Positions 10,536 to 22,539 of a stretch of DNA of 64,000 nt are shown here, piece after piece. The notes under the pieces were generated by a model. That model saw only the letters and a list, made by a program, of their open reading frames with translations. It did no database searches and was not told the DNA's origin. How positions within the stretch are numbered: position 1 is the stretch's first letter; the number at the start of each line of letters is the position of its first letter. The position numbers and the translations under genes were made by a program. Source of the DNA: Neoceratodus forsteri (lineage: Eukaryota; Chordata; Ceratodontiformes; Ceratodontidae); NCBI GenBank assembly GCA_016271365.2, contig CM057458.1, positions 197,380,501-197,444,500 of the forward strand, given 5' to 3'.

Positions 10536-11870
10536 ATATATACATAGATACATAGACAGTGTCGGCAGATAAGGGCCTATGGCCCACCCAGTCTGCCCAT
10601 TTAAGTTTGTAAGTTCAGTTTATGTTTTCCAGGAAGTCTGTTGCCCCTTACCCCTGACCTCCAGAATTCCTTTATGTCTATCCCATGCATTCTTAAATCC
10701 ATTGATTGTTTCAGCCCCCACCACTTCCTCTGGCAGGGTGTTCCACTTGTCCACCACCCGTTCTGTGAAGAAATTCTTTCTCATGTTTCCTCTGAATCGT
10801 CCTCCCTCCAACTTCATCCCATGCCCTCTAGTCCTGGAACATCTTTTTCACTTACAAATAGTGTTTTCCTGCACTATGTTCCTCTCTGTAAGATACTTGT
10901 ATGTCTCTATCATATCCCCTCTCTCCCTCCTCTCCTCCAGGGAGTACATGTTCAGTGCCTTCAACCTGTCCTCATAGGACTTGTGATGCAATCCATGCAC
11001 CATCTTTGTTGCCCTCCTCTGAACCTTCTCTAACCTGTCTATGTCCTTACGTAGGTAAGGTCTCCAGAACTGCACAGTGTACCCAGGTGCGGCCTCACTA
11101 GTGTCTTGTATAGTGGAATTATGACCTCCCTTTTCCTGCTGGTGATGCCCTGCCTATGCATCCCAGCATCCTATTTGCTTTACCTGCTGCCTTGTCACAC
11201 TGTTTCCCTGCCTTGAGGTCATCAGAGATGATAACTCCAAGATCCCTTTCCTGCTTGGTGCATGCTATATCCTCACACCCCAACTGATATATTGTGCCAG
11301 GGTTTTTGTGCCCCATATGCATTATCTTGCACTTCCTTGCATTGAATTTCAACTGCCAAACCCCTGACCATTCTTCAAGTTTCTGCAGGTCCCTTCTCAT
11401 TCTGTCTACACCCTCTGGTGTGTCTACTCTGTTACAGAGCTTTGTGTCATCAGCGAACAGTGAAATTCTGCCTTCTAGGTCCTGCGCAATGTCACTGATG
11501 AAGATATTGAATAGTACCGGTCCCAGCACTGATCCCTGTGGTACCCCACTGGTCACTCTTCCCTCTGTGGAGTGACAGCCATTTACCACCACCCTCTGTG
11601 TCCTGCTGCCCAGCCAGTTACCTACCCACTGCACTACTGTCCTGCCCACACCCATATTCCCCAGTTTGTGCAATAGTCTTCTATGTGGCACAGTGTCAAA
11701 GGCCTTGCTGAAGTCCAGATAGGTCATGTCCACTGCCCTCCCCTGATCCACCTCCCTAGTCACCCAGTCAAAAAATTCAATGAGGTTGGTCTGACATGAC
11801 CTTCCCCTGGTGAAACCATGCTGCCTTGGGTAAATTTTATTAAACATTTCTTTATGGTCCATAACACTTT
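10536..11870 (-). mobile_element. CR1/Rex1-clade LINE, 5'-truncated copy
   Basis: On the minus strand, 11862-11119 encodes an uninterrupted 247-residue RT segment. Its motifs, in order, are HGFTRGRSCQTNLIEF, YLDFSKAFDTVPH, GVPQGSVLGPVLFNIF and LFADDTKL (catalytic DD). The C-terminal part ([26 protein letters not shown] and a WNTLPEEVV-like end) runs on at 11118-10620 through frame changes. The 3' end near 10540 carries a catagacag-type sequence followed by the cagataagggcc and cagtctgccc block also seen in the two other copies (27185 and 49710). There is no endonuclease, so the copy is 5'-truncated. Confidence 0.9.
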
Positions 11871-13011
11871 ATAAGGCATAATCACACCAATAAAAATTAT
11901 ACTTCCATGTCAGTCATCACCCGAGTAATCTTTTTTTTTTCGTAAATATATTTATTAAACTTTTTCTAAGTAAGTTATAGCCATAGTATGATACAGTTAA
12001 CTCATTACAGCCGTCTAGGATGACCAGTTACAGTACTTACATCAGGAATTCTTAGGGAAAGTAGGGTTCCATTCTATCAAATTCTCCCCAGTTCTAGGTT
12101 ACAGTGTGGGAAGGGGAGTGTGATAACTTCTATATGTATAAGCAGTACAACATTCAGAAACCTAGATTTCTTTCTTTATCTATGCCCTGCGGCTGTGTGG
12201 CATGGGTGGGGTGGGGGCCTTGGGGGTGGGAGATGAGTCCTCAAATCAGGCCATTTAATATCTTCTTTTCAGTCTAGCCCAGTTAATTCTGATAAGGCCT
12301 GAATAAGAACCATCCTTTGTTAATTGGATGGGGGAAGGGTAGAGAAGGGGTAAGATCACCTGGCACTGTCTCATGGGGGGGCTGGCAGAATGTCTCTTGT
12401 GTAAGGAGGGACTTAAGGAATAAACCTCGGATAATTTAACATCATGTGTAGCAACCAACCTGTTCATCTAGAGTTACCTTGGTCCTTTCAATCATTCAGT
12501 GCATGGGTTATTCTTTTCATCTGCTAAATTTGGTTAACAATTGACCTCCATTCTGGTATGGTGGGAAGGTGTTGAGTTAGACAGTGTTTTGTTATCTTTT
12601 AAAGTGACTAACTTGAATTAAATCAAATTCTGAATATAGTGAAGTTCTGAAAAATCACCATATTGCTTGTTTTATCAAAAGACAAAGTATGTAAAATTAC
12701 TGTATTTATAAACATTTCGCCACCATATGTATCTGAATATTGTAAAAAGCAAGTCTCTTCATGCTACTGAGGGTTTTCTTTGCTTGGAGCAGGAATGTAG
12801 CCAGTCGTTAATGTTCATATTTTAAACAGTGGGCTCTCCTGGTTCAGTATTAAACTGCATCTTTCCTTTGAAACAAATACAATATATCCTATAAGCAACA
12901 AAGCTTCTTCAACAAAATCAGTTTTTTTGGATATCTCAAGAGTCACCATTTCTAAAACGTGTAAGCTTGATATCTTGAGCTAAGAAATGATGATTCCTGT
13001 GTATAATTACA
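11871..13011. other. Gene-free stretch, possible L1 3' tail
   Basis: A run of ten T at about 11932-11941 could be the poly(A) of a minus-strand L1 3' end covering roughly 11932-12500. The similarity is to AT-rich LINE 3' UTRs in general and is weak. From 12500 to 13011 I see only AT-rich DNA, with no gene, up to the DIRS C1 left end. Confidence 0.4.
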
Positions 13012-13200
13012 TTTCTAGGATCGTGGATATGTTGTTCATCCACACTAATTGTCATGTCCCTTTCCCCTTTAAATCTTGCCAGAAATCTTCAAGCTGGCTC
13101 CTCCTACCCACCCGGTTGGTATATACCTCCACTCCGCCCCATGACGCCAGATCTTCCTTTCTGCTGGAAAATACAGGTTGCCTCCCTCGTGCTCATGCAT
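13012..13200. repeat. Left inverted terminal repeat of DIRS C1 (with TATA-like box)
   Basis: This is the reverse complement of about 25640-25841. A TATA-like tatata at 13120-13125 precedes gag and sits at a comparable place in the left repeats of families B and D, so it may be the element promoter; that role is inference. Confidence 0.85.
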
Positions 13201-13285
13201 TTCGTAGGCTCTAGCTTTCAAAACTTCAGTTTTACCGAAATTAAAACTCGTTCAAGTTAGTGATCGCGCTTTTGCGTCCTCGATC

Positions 13286-14956
13286 ATGGAAGAGATATCT
13301 TCTCCAGGATTTTGCCGGTGTCCTTGCGGCCAGAAGATGTTGCACACCGATCCACATCTCACGTGCATCTTACTGCCTAGATGTCGGCCATGACGCCTCG
13401 TTCTGCAGCTATTGCATGGCCTTCCATCCCAGCATCCCGGATGACCGCCTGTCACGTTTAAAGTTGGGGAGACCAGAGAAAAGGAATCCTCCGGTGAAGT
13501 CCAAGGAGGCTAGGTGGGCAGTTTCCACGGCCGCAGGTTCCGCCGAGCAGCTGGAACGCATGAAGGCGTTCGAAAAAGAAGCTGCCTGTGCTTTGGACAA
13601 TTGAAGCTTTTTCATTCCACTCAACCTGGGCTTCATCTTCACAGGTTCCTTCAAGGAGTTGTGCCAGTCTCTACCCACCCGGGGAGAGGCGCCTGTGGAC
13701 TTGCACTCCTCCCGATCTCGTAAAAGAGATAAGGAACTGAGCACCTCTTCGTCTCGGCGAAGGCACTCTTGAGACCAAGAGATGTTTCAGTCCCAGGAGC
13801 ATGCGGTCTCGACCTTGGTCGAGATCGCTTCCTCGGCCGCAGGCTTCACGGACCTTCCGTCTGGCCCGACGACCGAGGATGTGGCCGATGAGGTTGAGAT
13901 TGTTCTCAATCCAATCGACCCACTGTCGCCGGCCGTGGCCGACTCCTTGGAGAGGGCTCCGGTCCTTGTGTTCCCCCATGAGGAGACCCAGCCTACTGGT
14001 GTTCCCATCGAGGTCCCGGTTCCAGACCCCTCGGGTTTCACCAATCCCTCCGATGTCTCCCGAGTGACCGAGTTGGCCTGCCCGATCTCGGTTGAGGTCT
14101 AGAATCCTCTCGGCCGAACTGCCAAGGAAGAACCATAACCGCTCCAAAAAGAGGCAACGCCATAGGTCGTCCTCATCCTCCTCGGATGAGGAGAGGCTCC
14201 GACGGAAACTCCGGCGCTACAAGGACCTTATGTGGCAACAGCCGATTTTGTCTGGGCATAAGCCGGCTCTGCTGCCTACCCCGGCCATTACTTGGCTTTC
14301 ACCTCCTAGGCCAAAGCCGACCCCCTCGGAACCGAAGCCTTCGGTTCCCCCACCCGCGGGACCGGCCCGTCCTCCGGTTCGGCCTATATCGGTCTCTCCA
14401 CCGATAGTGGTGGAGCCACCACCTAAGCAGCCTGTGGGAGGGGTTCCTTCCAAAGAGGACCGACAAGTTACCGGGCTTCCTCGATGTCTGTCGGTCACGG
14501 TCAAACCCGGACCCCCCTCAGCTGGTCGAGGGTGATTTGGGCGGCAGGCTGCTGTACCCCCGACTCTTTGGACTTGGATGTCACCGGGCTCCACTCTCAT
14601 TCTGGGGATGATGAGTCGTCCATTGGCACAGGGATGGAGGAATGTCCTTCCTCCTTCCAAGGGATTCTTCATCTCATCTCTGATTCTACAGGGATGCCCC
14701 AGGAACCCATCCAGAAAAAGGCAGAGTACCCTCTCACGGACATCCTCAAGAGAGGGGATACCCCAACAGAGGCTTTTCCTGTGGCAGAGGCCATTGTTGG
14801 TCTGGCAATCGAACTATGGCAATCCTGCCTCATATCCAGCACCGTCTGCCTGCATGGCCCATAAGTATTCGGTACCCATGGGGTCCCTTGCAGGGTTCAC
14901 AGAGCACCCTTCGGCCGAGAGCCTGGTGACCGCCTCTGTGTTCAGGCGTACTGACA
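13286..14956 (+). pseudogene. DIRS family C gag, 5' part (copy C1)
   Basis: Translation probably starts at the ATG at 13286 (MEEISSPGFCRC), because copy C2 starts MEDKSSPGFHRC at the matching place. A frameshift near 13380 separates this from RLKLGRPEKRNPPVKSKEARWAVSTAA (about 13450-13530). A long Pro/Ser/Val-rich linker follows (13780-14540), then a capsid-like block with GNSTG/STGMPQEPIQKKAEYPLTDIL near 14680-14750. An N-terminal Cys/His-rich patch (CPC, then HTDPH) resembles the zinc-like start of other DIRS gags. The frame is cut at about 14956 by the family D insertion and resumes at 21847. Confidence 0.75.
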
Positions 14957-15160
14957 GATCTTACTTCGAGAGGGTTCCTTCAGTAGGTCATCACATATAG
15001 GACTGGAACCACCTGGCGTCGGGTTGCATGGCAGACTTTTCTAGCAATGCCTGATGGAGACCGCCACCCGATGCCCGCGTGACCGACATCAGCGTGACTG
15101 TATATAGTGGGCAGTCCCCACCCACCCCCCAGTTCTTTCCGCCATCGCCTAGTGTCAGCC
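14957..15160. repeat. Left inverted terminal repeat of DIRS D (with TATA-like box)
   Basis: Reverse complement of 21640-21846. A tatata motif at 15101-15106, followed about 25 bp later by cagttctttcc, may be a promoter and start region. Family B has a similar tatata then cagttcttttcc at 57107-57141. Confidence 0.82.
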
Positions 15161-15254
15161 TCATTGCAGACTTCCATTAGCAATCGTTGTGAAAGTTTCT
15201 ATCATGTCAGTATTTTACCTCGTAATTTTCAAATTATTTAGTTCCTTCTACTTG

Positions 15255-17977
15255 ATGTCTTCTCTGAAGAAAAAGTGCATGTCTTGTGGCATGCAGATCC
15301 CACACAAAGACTGTCACCAGAAGTGCATTCTCTTCCTAGGCCCAGACCATCCTACCTCCTCCTGCCCGGAGTGCCAGTCATTCAACCAGGCCACCAAAAA
15401 ATGGAGACAGCAGGTATTGGAGGCCCACCTTCTTAAAACTCATTTGGCCTCCTTGGAGAAAAAGATGGGGCACCTCAGGGACTCATCCAAAAAATCTTCC
15501 CCTTCTAAAAAACAAAAGGAGAAGTCTAGGGAGCAGGGTCGCTCCTCGGATGATGCCAGGCTGTCGACAAGCAAGGCCCAGCTACCACCCAGGAAACAGC
15601 TGAACAGTAAGTCGGACAAGACTCCAGTGAATAAGTCGGCAGCCGGCTCCTCTGGCGACTGCGCCGCCTCTGCCGATAAGTCAGCCCGCGGCTCCTCCAG
15701 GGACCGCGTGGTGGCTGGTAAGCCGACTCCCCCAGCCGGGGGTAGTCGCCCGGCTGCAGTCGATAAGTCAGCTGGGGGCTTCACCCCTGACCACCCGACC
15801 TTACCCGCTAAGCCGGCCGTCTCTGACGACCGCATGGGCTCGGTTCTCCCATCGGGGCCTAACGGTGCCTCTCCTGATGTCCGGCAGGACCAGAGGGAGA
15901 AAGCCCCTCTCCCTCCTCCTCCTTCCTCGCCCGGGTCCTCGCATTTACCCTCTGACGTGTCCGGCGATGGAATCGGAGGCCCCATCGATCCTGTCGATGT
16001 TTTGGGCTCATCTCCATGTTCCCCTGCTGGGGTCCTGGGTCAGGAGGCTCCTTCACGGCTGTCTGGCCTAACTGTGGAGGCCCCACCGCCTTCTGGTGGG
16101 ATACCAGCGCCTTCTGTGACGCCAGTGATCCTGGCAACAGTCCCTCAGCCAGGACCGGCCATCCGGCCCTTACCTCGGGCCCCAACGCCAGGCCCGGCCC
16201 CAACACCAGCGCTCCCCCGTCCGGTCGCTACTCTGGCTCTTCTGATGCCGATCCTTTTCCAGTAACAGATTGGGTAGCGCCAGTGCCGACATCAGTCCCT
16301 CTGACGTGGGCTGTCCCGATACTGAAACCTCCTCCTGTCTATACAATGGCAGGTCCGACATGGGTCCCCCCGTGACGCCAGACACGACATTGGGGATTTA
16401 TTCCAGACCCCGAACTGTCCCCCATTACCCCTTTGGGTATCCTGGGATCCATACCCGGGGGGGGGGGGTCCACTCCCGATTGGAGCCATTTTGGGCAGTT
16501 CCACCATGGATTCAACCCATATTCTCCCTATATGGGTTTCCAGGGGTGCTGTCCCCTTCCGGTCGCACCTCCTCCTTCTTCTTCTCCTCCTCCCCCCCAG
16601 CCTCAGCCAGCTCCCCCTCCCCCCTCCGGTGGTTCTGGATTTTAAGACCATGATTCAGTCTTGGTGGCACAGGGCCAGATTGGAGTTGATTACGGATCTG
16701 GAAGCTAGACTCCCACAACCGCAGCTTCCTAGGTCCCCTTCCCCGAGCAGTTCTATTTCTACCATCCACGTCTCAGGGAAGACTCGCCAGGATGTTCCCC
16801 TACGGGAATTCAGTCATCATCCTGTTGAGGAGGCGGAAGATGGTTCCGATGGGAGGGAAGATTCCTCGGAGGAGGAGCATGTGGAGGACCCTGAGGATAC
16901 AAAAGGAAGGAGTTCCTCGAAGTCCCCTCCGGAGGATCCTTCCTTTTCTAACCTCTTGAGGGCCTTAAAGGACCACTTCAACTGGGAGTCAGAGGACCAG
17001 GATCCTATGCGGCAGAGACTAACGAAACACCTGGACTTAGAGTCTCTGCCCTCTATTCCAGTCCCCCCATGGATGGCACCTCATCAAGACCTCACCACCA
17101 CCATCTGGCTGATGCCTCATTCTATCCCGGCTGTCCCCAAGAGGGCAGACAGGCTCTACCGGGTGACAAAGACGCCCCTTTTCTGAAGGCTCATCCCAAG
17201 ACAGACTCTGTGGTCATTTCGGCTAATCATGACCGCTCCATAGCTCCTAAGCACATGAGCACAACACCTCCTGACAAAGAGTCGAGGCTGCTGGATCAGT
17301 TCGGGAAGAAGGTCTACTTGTCGGCCACATGCGCCCTTCGTTTCTTTAGTTACGTGGCCCACGTGGTGTCCCACTAAAAACAGACTATGGCCAGGCTAGA
17401 GGCGAAGGTCCAATCAATGGACCCATGGCCTCTCAAAGAGGAACTTGCCAAGGATCTCCGCCTCTCCAAGATCTCCTGTAGGCATGCTCTTCGAGCCACT
17501 TACGACTCCGTCAATTCAGTGGCCCGTACCTCGGCAACTGCCATTGCCCTTAGGCGGCATTCCTGGCTTCGTCTCTCTGGGCTCACCAATGAAGTCCAGT
17601 CGGCAATTCAGGACTTCCCCTTTAGGGGCTCAGTCCTTTTTGGTGGGGATACCAAAGACATCATAACGGATCTACAGGACAAGGGTGTGGCCCTTAGATC
17701 CGTTAGGTCCATGTACCGATCGGGCACCCAGCAACAGCAGCAGCAGCAGCCCTTTTGGAAAAGGACCAGGAGGCAGTGGAAGAATGCTCAGGCCCGATGC
17801 CAAGGAAAGCATAAGGCCACGGGTACCGTTACACCTCTGCCCCCAAGAATCAGCGATGTTCAGGGGAACCTCCTCCTGAACGTCCCGCCACTTCTTGACT
17901 GTCTGGCCGCACTGCATCCTCAGTCTCACGACGGGGATCAGGTGGGGGGGAGGTTCGCCCGCCACGTGCAGAAGTAG
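15255..17977 (+). pseudogene. DIRS family D gag-like protein
   Basis: The likely start is the ATG at 15255 (MSSLKKKCMSCG), because the Cys/His-rich segment that opens DIRS gags begins right after it: CMSCG, then HKDCHQKC, then HPTSSCPEC. A basic Lys/Ser-rich stretch follows (KKSSPSKKQKEKSREQG), then a very long Pro/Ser/Gly-rich linker that is open to 16265. Frameshifts near 16265, 17180 and 17380 lead into the C-terminal capsid-like part, 17387-17977. That part has a short glutamine run (cagcagcag at about 17730-17750). The role is presumed nucleic-acid binding and particle formation. Confidence 0.75.
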
Positions 17978-18013
17978 AGGGCGATAACCTCAGATGAGTG
18001 GGTCCTGCAACCC

Positions 18014-19660
18014 GTGTCCGTCGCACACACCATCAAGTTTCTGGAGATTCCTTCGGACTCTCCTCCACAGAAATCCTCTTACTCCTGGGACCAGGCCCTT
18101 CTCGTTTGCGAGGATGTCAGTTCACTTTTTCTCAAAGAAGCAATCGAGCGAGTTCCCTTCGGGCAAAGGGGAAAAGGGTTTTATTCCCATTTCTTCCTGG
18201 TTCCCAAAAAGACCGGGGACTTCAGACCCATACTCGACTTGAGTCAGCTCAATCAGTATGTCGAGTACAAGAAATTCGGCATGCTGATGCTCCAGGGCCT
18301 TCTTCCTCTACTGATGGAAAATCACTGGCTCTGCGCCCTGGACATGCAGGATGCTTACCTGCACATCCCCATTTTCCCCAGCCACTGCCGATTCCTGCGT
18401 TTCTGTTTCCAAGGAGAGCATTACCAGTTCCAGGCACTCCCCTTTGGCCTGTCTTCGGCACCTCGGGTTTTTACCAAGTGCCTGGCGGTGGCGGCAGCGT
18501 TCCTGCACTGCAGGGGTATTGCGGTGTTCCCTTACCTGAACGACTGGCTGATATCAGCCCCATCCAGGGATCTTTTGTTGGAAACTCTTTCTTTCACGCT
18601 GGACCTATTCAGCCGACTCGGGATCACGGTCAGTGTTCCCAAGTCATCTCTTGTCCCTGCCCAGAGACTGCAGTTTATTGGGGCAGTTTTGGATACCATC
18701 CAGTGCAGAGCTTTCCTCCCTTCAGACAGGGTGGAGACCCTGGTCAGTCGGGCTTGAAAAGTAGCCTCCCTCCGGACCATCCCTGCTCGGGAGGTCCTTC
18801 GTCTTTTGGGACTGATGGCAGCCTCCATCACGACCGTTTCCCTAGCAAGACTACACATGAGAATCACTCGGTGGTCATTACGGGTGCAGTGGGACAAGCT
18901 CCTAGACGACCTGTACCATCCGGTCCTGGTCTCTTTAGCGGTCCAGAGGGATTTACAGTGGTGGGAGGATTCTTACAGTCTTTCCCTGGGACTTCCATTC
19001 CGAAACCCTGCACCAGCAGCTACCCTCACCACAGATGCTTCGAATATGGGGTGGGGAGCTCACCTGGGGGAACATCAGGTTCAAGGCCTTTGGTCAGGCC
19101 TGGAGACTTCTCTCCACATCAGTGTTCTGGAGCTCAGGGCGGTCCTGTATGCCTTACAGGCCTTTCAGACCCTGCTGCCCAAGGGAACACTGCTGATCCA
19201 AATGGACAATATGTCGGTAGTTTGATACATCAACAAACAAGGAGGAACCCGGTTGTATCCTCTTTGCAGGGAGGCGACCTAGGTATGGAACTGGGCAGTC
19301 CAGCATCATCTGGTCCTGGTGGCCTTGCATGTTCCAGGTGTTCTCAATGTCCTGGCGGACAGTCTTAGCAGAACTCGGACCCTTGCCCACGAATGGGAAC
19401 TGCATCAGGAAGTGGCAGATTCCATCTTCCAGAATTGGGGACGCCTGGAAATCAACCTCTTCGCCTCCCAATTCAACGCAAAGCTCCCCAAGTTTTGCTC
19501 GCTCGCTCCAGAGCAAGGTGCTTTCTGGAACGATGCATTGTCTCTATCATGGACAGGGAAATTCTTGTATGCTTTCCCTCCTTTTCCCATTCTGCAGAGG
19601 GTTCTCCTCAAACTTCAAGCCGAGAGGGCGAGAATGATCCTCATCTCCCCTCTCTAGCTG
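18014..19660 (+). pseudogene. DIRS family D reverse transcriptase-RNase H
   Basis: The RT runs uninterrupted from 18014 to 18757. It shows FFLVPKKTGDFRPILDLSQLN, LDMQDAYLHIPI (first catalytic Asp), FGLSSAPRVFTK, and YLNDWLIS where the consensus is YLDDWL. One catalytic Asp is therefore Asn. A TGA at 18755-18757 follows. RNase H lies at about 19025-19400 (TTDASNMGWGAHL, LELRAVLYALQ, LIQMDNMSVV then a stop, LADSLSR). The post-RNase H block INLFASQFNAKLPKFCS and LYAFPPFPILQRVLLKLQAE runs to about 19657. Confidence 0.88.
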
Positions 19661-19794
19661 AGACAAATCTGGTTCCCACTGTTACAACAGCTCTCCAGGG
19701 AACCACCGGTTCTACTTCCACTGACTCACAACCTCCTGACTCAGGATCAAGGCAGGCTGGTTCATCCGAGGCTCAGGACCCTGCATCTTCATGC

Positions 19795-21343
19795 GTGGCT
19801 CTTACAGACATAGCGATTTCGCGCTTTGGCGTCTCCTCTAGCGTTGCTCAGGTCCTCATCGAGGCCAGAAAACCATCCACCTGTTCCACTTACGCCATGA
19901 AGTGGAAGCGGTTTTTGATCTGGATGGCTTCTAGGGGTTGGAACCCCTTCTCCTGTTCAGCCCCCCAAGTCATGGAATACCTCCTTCACTTATCGGACTC
20001 CGGTCTGTCCTATTCTTCTTTAAAGTAGAAATGAATTTAAAATTTAAATTTAAAGTTTAAAGTAGTAAAGTTTTTTGTAGTGTCAGTGGCTCAGTAGGTA
20101 GCACACTCGCCTCTGAGGCCGGGAGATCAGAGGGCTGTGGGTTCAGTTCCCACATCTGGCACTTGGGTTAATATCCCAGTACTGACACTGTAATGCAGCA
20201 TGAGAGGGGTGCTGCATTTCTGAGGTGCCGTCTTTCGGATGAGACGTTAAACCGAGGTCCCATCTGCCTGGATTGGTGGTAGCTCAGGTGGATGTTAAAG
20301 ATCCCATGGCACTTATCGAAAAGAGTGGAATTTCCCCTGGTGTCCTGGCCAAATTTCCCTCATTCACTAAAAATACCACCAACAGCTTAATCTGGTTCAA
20401 GGTCAGTTGGCATTCATCTGTATCCCCCTCCCCCGGGTCGTGCCTGAAAATAGGCAGGATTTGTCTAGTGCACTTACCCGGTCAACAAAAGCTAAATAAA
20501 TAAATAAATAAAAATAAAGGTCCATATCTCTGTTATTTTCATGTACCATGAGCTAGTGGATGGTAAACCTGTGGCTCAGTTGGAGATCTCAAGGACCTTT
20601 TTGAAAGGGATCCTCCATCTGAAACCCCCTTCTGCAACCCAACTCCACCTTGGGACTTGAACTTCATCTTGGAAAAGCTCACCCTTCCTTCTTTCAAACA
20701 GTCTATGAGCTGTGATTTGCTATTCCTTTTATGGAAGGCTTTTTTTCTGGTGGCTGTCACCTCAACCCAAAGGATTTAGAAGCTTCACGCTCTAGTCTGC
20801 AAGGGGCCATGTTTGATTTTCCATCGGGACTGGGTGGTCCTCCGAACGCATCTGAGGTTCCTTCCCAAGGTGGTGTCTGAAACCACACTGAACCAATCAG
20901 TAGAGCTTCCGGTTTATTATCTGTCCCCCCTCTAACAAGGGTGAGGCACTCCTTCACACGATGGATGTCCATCGGATTCTCTGGTGTTATACCCACCGGA
21001 CTAAAGAGTTTCGCTCCTGCGACCAGTTGTTTGTCTCTTTTGCCCTGAGGTCAGGGGGCAAACTGGTTTCTAAGCAGGGCCTTTCCAAATGGCTAGGCAA
21101 CTGCATTCGGTACTATTACCAAAAGTACGATAAGCCTCTTCCAGGTACAATAAGAGGTCATTCTACTAGGGGCATGGCTGCCTCCGCGGCCTTCCCTATG
21201 GAACGTTTCTATGGCGGACATTTGTGCTGCCGCTACTTGGAGTTCTGTCCACACCTTTACCAAACATTACAGTCTGGACGTTGCTTCTAGGTGGAGGGCT
21301 GGCCTTGGTCTAGCCATCCTGCAGGGCCTTCTGTCCTAGACTG
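19795..21343 (+). pseudogene. DIRS family D tyrosine recombinase, interrupted by a SINE
   Basis: The N-terminal core-binding part (EARKPSTCSTYAMKWKRF and MEYLLHLSDSGLSYSSLK) ends at about 20025. A SINE fills the gap and the frame resumes at about 20520 with VHISVIFMYHE. The first catalytic Arg box is VTSTQR with a following stop where ARRxxE is expected. The C-terminal box HSTRGMAAS lies near 21160. The nucleophile Tyr is kept in TKHYSLDVASRW (about 21260-21290), and the tail LQGLLS ends at about 21340. A frameshift near 21200 separates these last two boxes. Confidence 0.85.
20026..20518 (+). mobile_element. tRNA-derived SINE with V-SINE-like core
   Basis: A tRNA-like head at about 20078-20162 has an A box (gtggctcagtagg) and a B box (ggttcagttcc). 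A conserved core follows (tgccgtctttcggatgagacgttaaaccga at about 20225-20255), then gatcccatggcactt and ggtgtcctggccaaattt. It ends in an (AAAT)n tail at about 20492-20515. The core resembles that of V-SINEs known from fishes and lungfish; this is a match from memory. An AT-rich leader at 20026-20075 may be part of the insertion. A short taaag may be the target duplication. Confidence 0.8.
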
Positions 21344-21429
21344 GGTCCATTGTGGACTTCAGTTGTTCTGTTGGAGTTAGCTTTTCTCCTCCCTAGTTTC
21401 TCTGGGTTTCTCCTTGGAGGGACTGTGCT

Positions 21430-21537
21430 ATATGTGATGACCTACTGAAGGAACCCTCTCAAAGTAAGATAGTACAGTTACGTAGGAACTTACCGTAACA
21501 GCAGATCTTCGAGAGAGGTTCCTTCAGTAGGTCATAT
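21430..21537. repeat. DIRS family D internal complementary region
   Basis: An inverted repeat with arms gacctactgaaggaaccctc and gagaggttccttcagtaggt. Its reverse complement reads as the right end (…ggtaagttcctacataac) joined to the left end (atcttacttcgagagggttc). Confidence 0.87.
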
Positions 21538-21639
21538 TTTTCCTTCCCTCCCTTCTTCCCCTCATTTTCTGTTTTACAGGGACTCCCATTCCTGTTCGCT
21601 CCTGCTGCGAGGACTCTTCCTGGCTCCGCCGGGAGAACT

Positions 21640-21846
21640 GGAGGGCGGAAGTGGGGACCGCCTACTATATACAGTCACGCTGATGTCGGTCACGTGACAT
21701 CAGGTGGGTGGTCCCCTGTCAGGTATTGCTAGAAAAGTCTGCCATGCAGTCCGACACCAGGTGGTGCCAGTCCTATATGTGATGACCTACTAAAGGAACC
21801 TCTCTCGAAGATGTACTGTTACGGTAAGTTCCTACATAACAGTACT
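21640..21846. repeat. Right inverted terminal repeat of DIRS D
   Basis: Reverse complement of the left repeat at 14957-15160. It ends at about 21846, where the C1 gag sequence resumes. Confidence 0.85.
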
Positions 21847-22452
21847 TTTTGCCGACACTGACCGACCCCTCAATAAAGAGTCCAAGCTTTTGGACCATTC
21901 AGCGCAGAAAGTGTCTGCGGCTTTCTCCTTGGGCCTTCATCAGGCAAGTTCGGCCGTCATCGTGGCACACTTCTTTCATGCCCTTCTTGGGTCATTAGAT
22001 GAAGTCCTCCCACATCTCCCTGTGGACATGCAGACCACGGTTAAGCAGGTTCAGGATCAGGACCGTGCTGTTGCTAAGCAGCAGCTCCAGACGGCCCTGG
22101 ACATTGGGATTTCTGTGCCTGCTCGATGGCCGCCGCAGTTGCCTCTCGACGCGGGGCTTGGCTGAGGCCCTCCTCCTCCTTCCTGGAGGAGATTCAGCAC
22201 AAGTTAGCTAACGTGCCTTTCCTTGGGACCAACTTGTTCGGCCCAGGAGTGTCCGGTCACCTACAGCGCATAGTGTAGTCCAGTGCCACCTCGGACGCCA
22301 CTTCTGCCAAGAGTTCTTCGGGCAAGAACTAGCAGAAGAAAAAGAAGAAGCCCTTTCAGCACTCTACCCCTGCGGTTCAGCAGTCCTCCTACCAAGGAGG
22401 ACAGCAGCATCAGCAGCAGGTTCAAGCTTGGCGCCCTAGGCCCAAGCCTTGA
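21847..22452 (+). pseudogene. DIRS family C gag, 3' part (copy C1)
   Basis: This continues the gag broken at 14956. Its sequence (KESKLLDHSAQKVSAAFSLGLHQASSAV, then HALLGSLDEVLPHLPVDMQTTVKQV) aligns with the uninterrupted gag of copy C2 at about 61660-61860. A frameshift near 22080 and an in-frame TAG at 22330 break it. The C-terminus is Gln/Ser-rich. Confidence 0.8.
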
Positions 22453-22539
22453 CCTCAACAGGCCCGCAAAGGAGGCCAAAGCTCAGGTCCTGGAGCCTCC
22501 TCCTCCTCCTCCAAGCCTGCCCAGTGACAGGTTGGGGGT

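Larger units (their letters stand above)
14957..21846 (+). mobile_element. DIRS family D retrotransposon, complete, nested in DIRS C1
   Basis: The left repeat (about 14957-15160) and right repeat (about 21640-21846) match in reverse complement over about 190 bp. Shared blocks include ttccttcagtaggtcatcac, catggcagacttttctagca and gtgactgtatatagt. Coding order is gag, RT-RNase H, tyrosine recombinase, then ICR. Host gag reads into gtactgacag before the element and resumes with ttttgccgacac after it, with no obvious target duplication, as expected for recombinase-mediated insertion. The recombinase gene carries a SINE. Length is about 6.9 kb including the SINE. Confidence 0.9.

Noticed and set aside
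13671..14147. 158-codon minus-strand open frame
   Set aside because: It lies opposite the Pro/Ser-rich gag linker of DIRS C1. Long antisense frames are a by-product of that composition and it resembles no protein.
20078..20162. Functional tRNA gene
   Set aside because: A and B boxes are present, but they are followed by a SINE core and A-rich tail, and the arms do not form a good cloverleaf.
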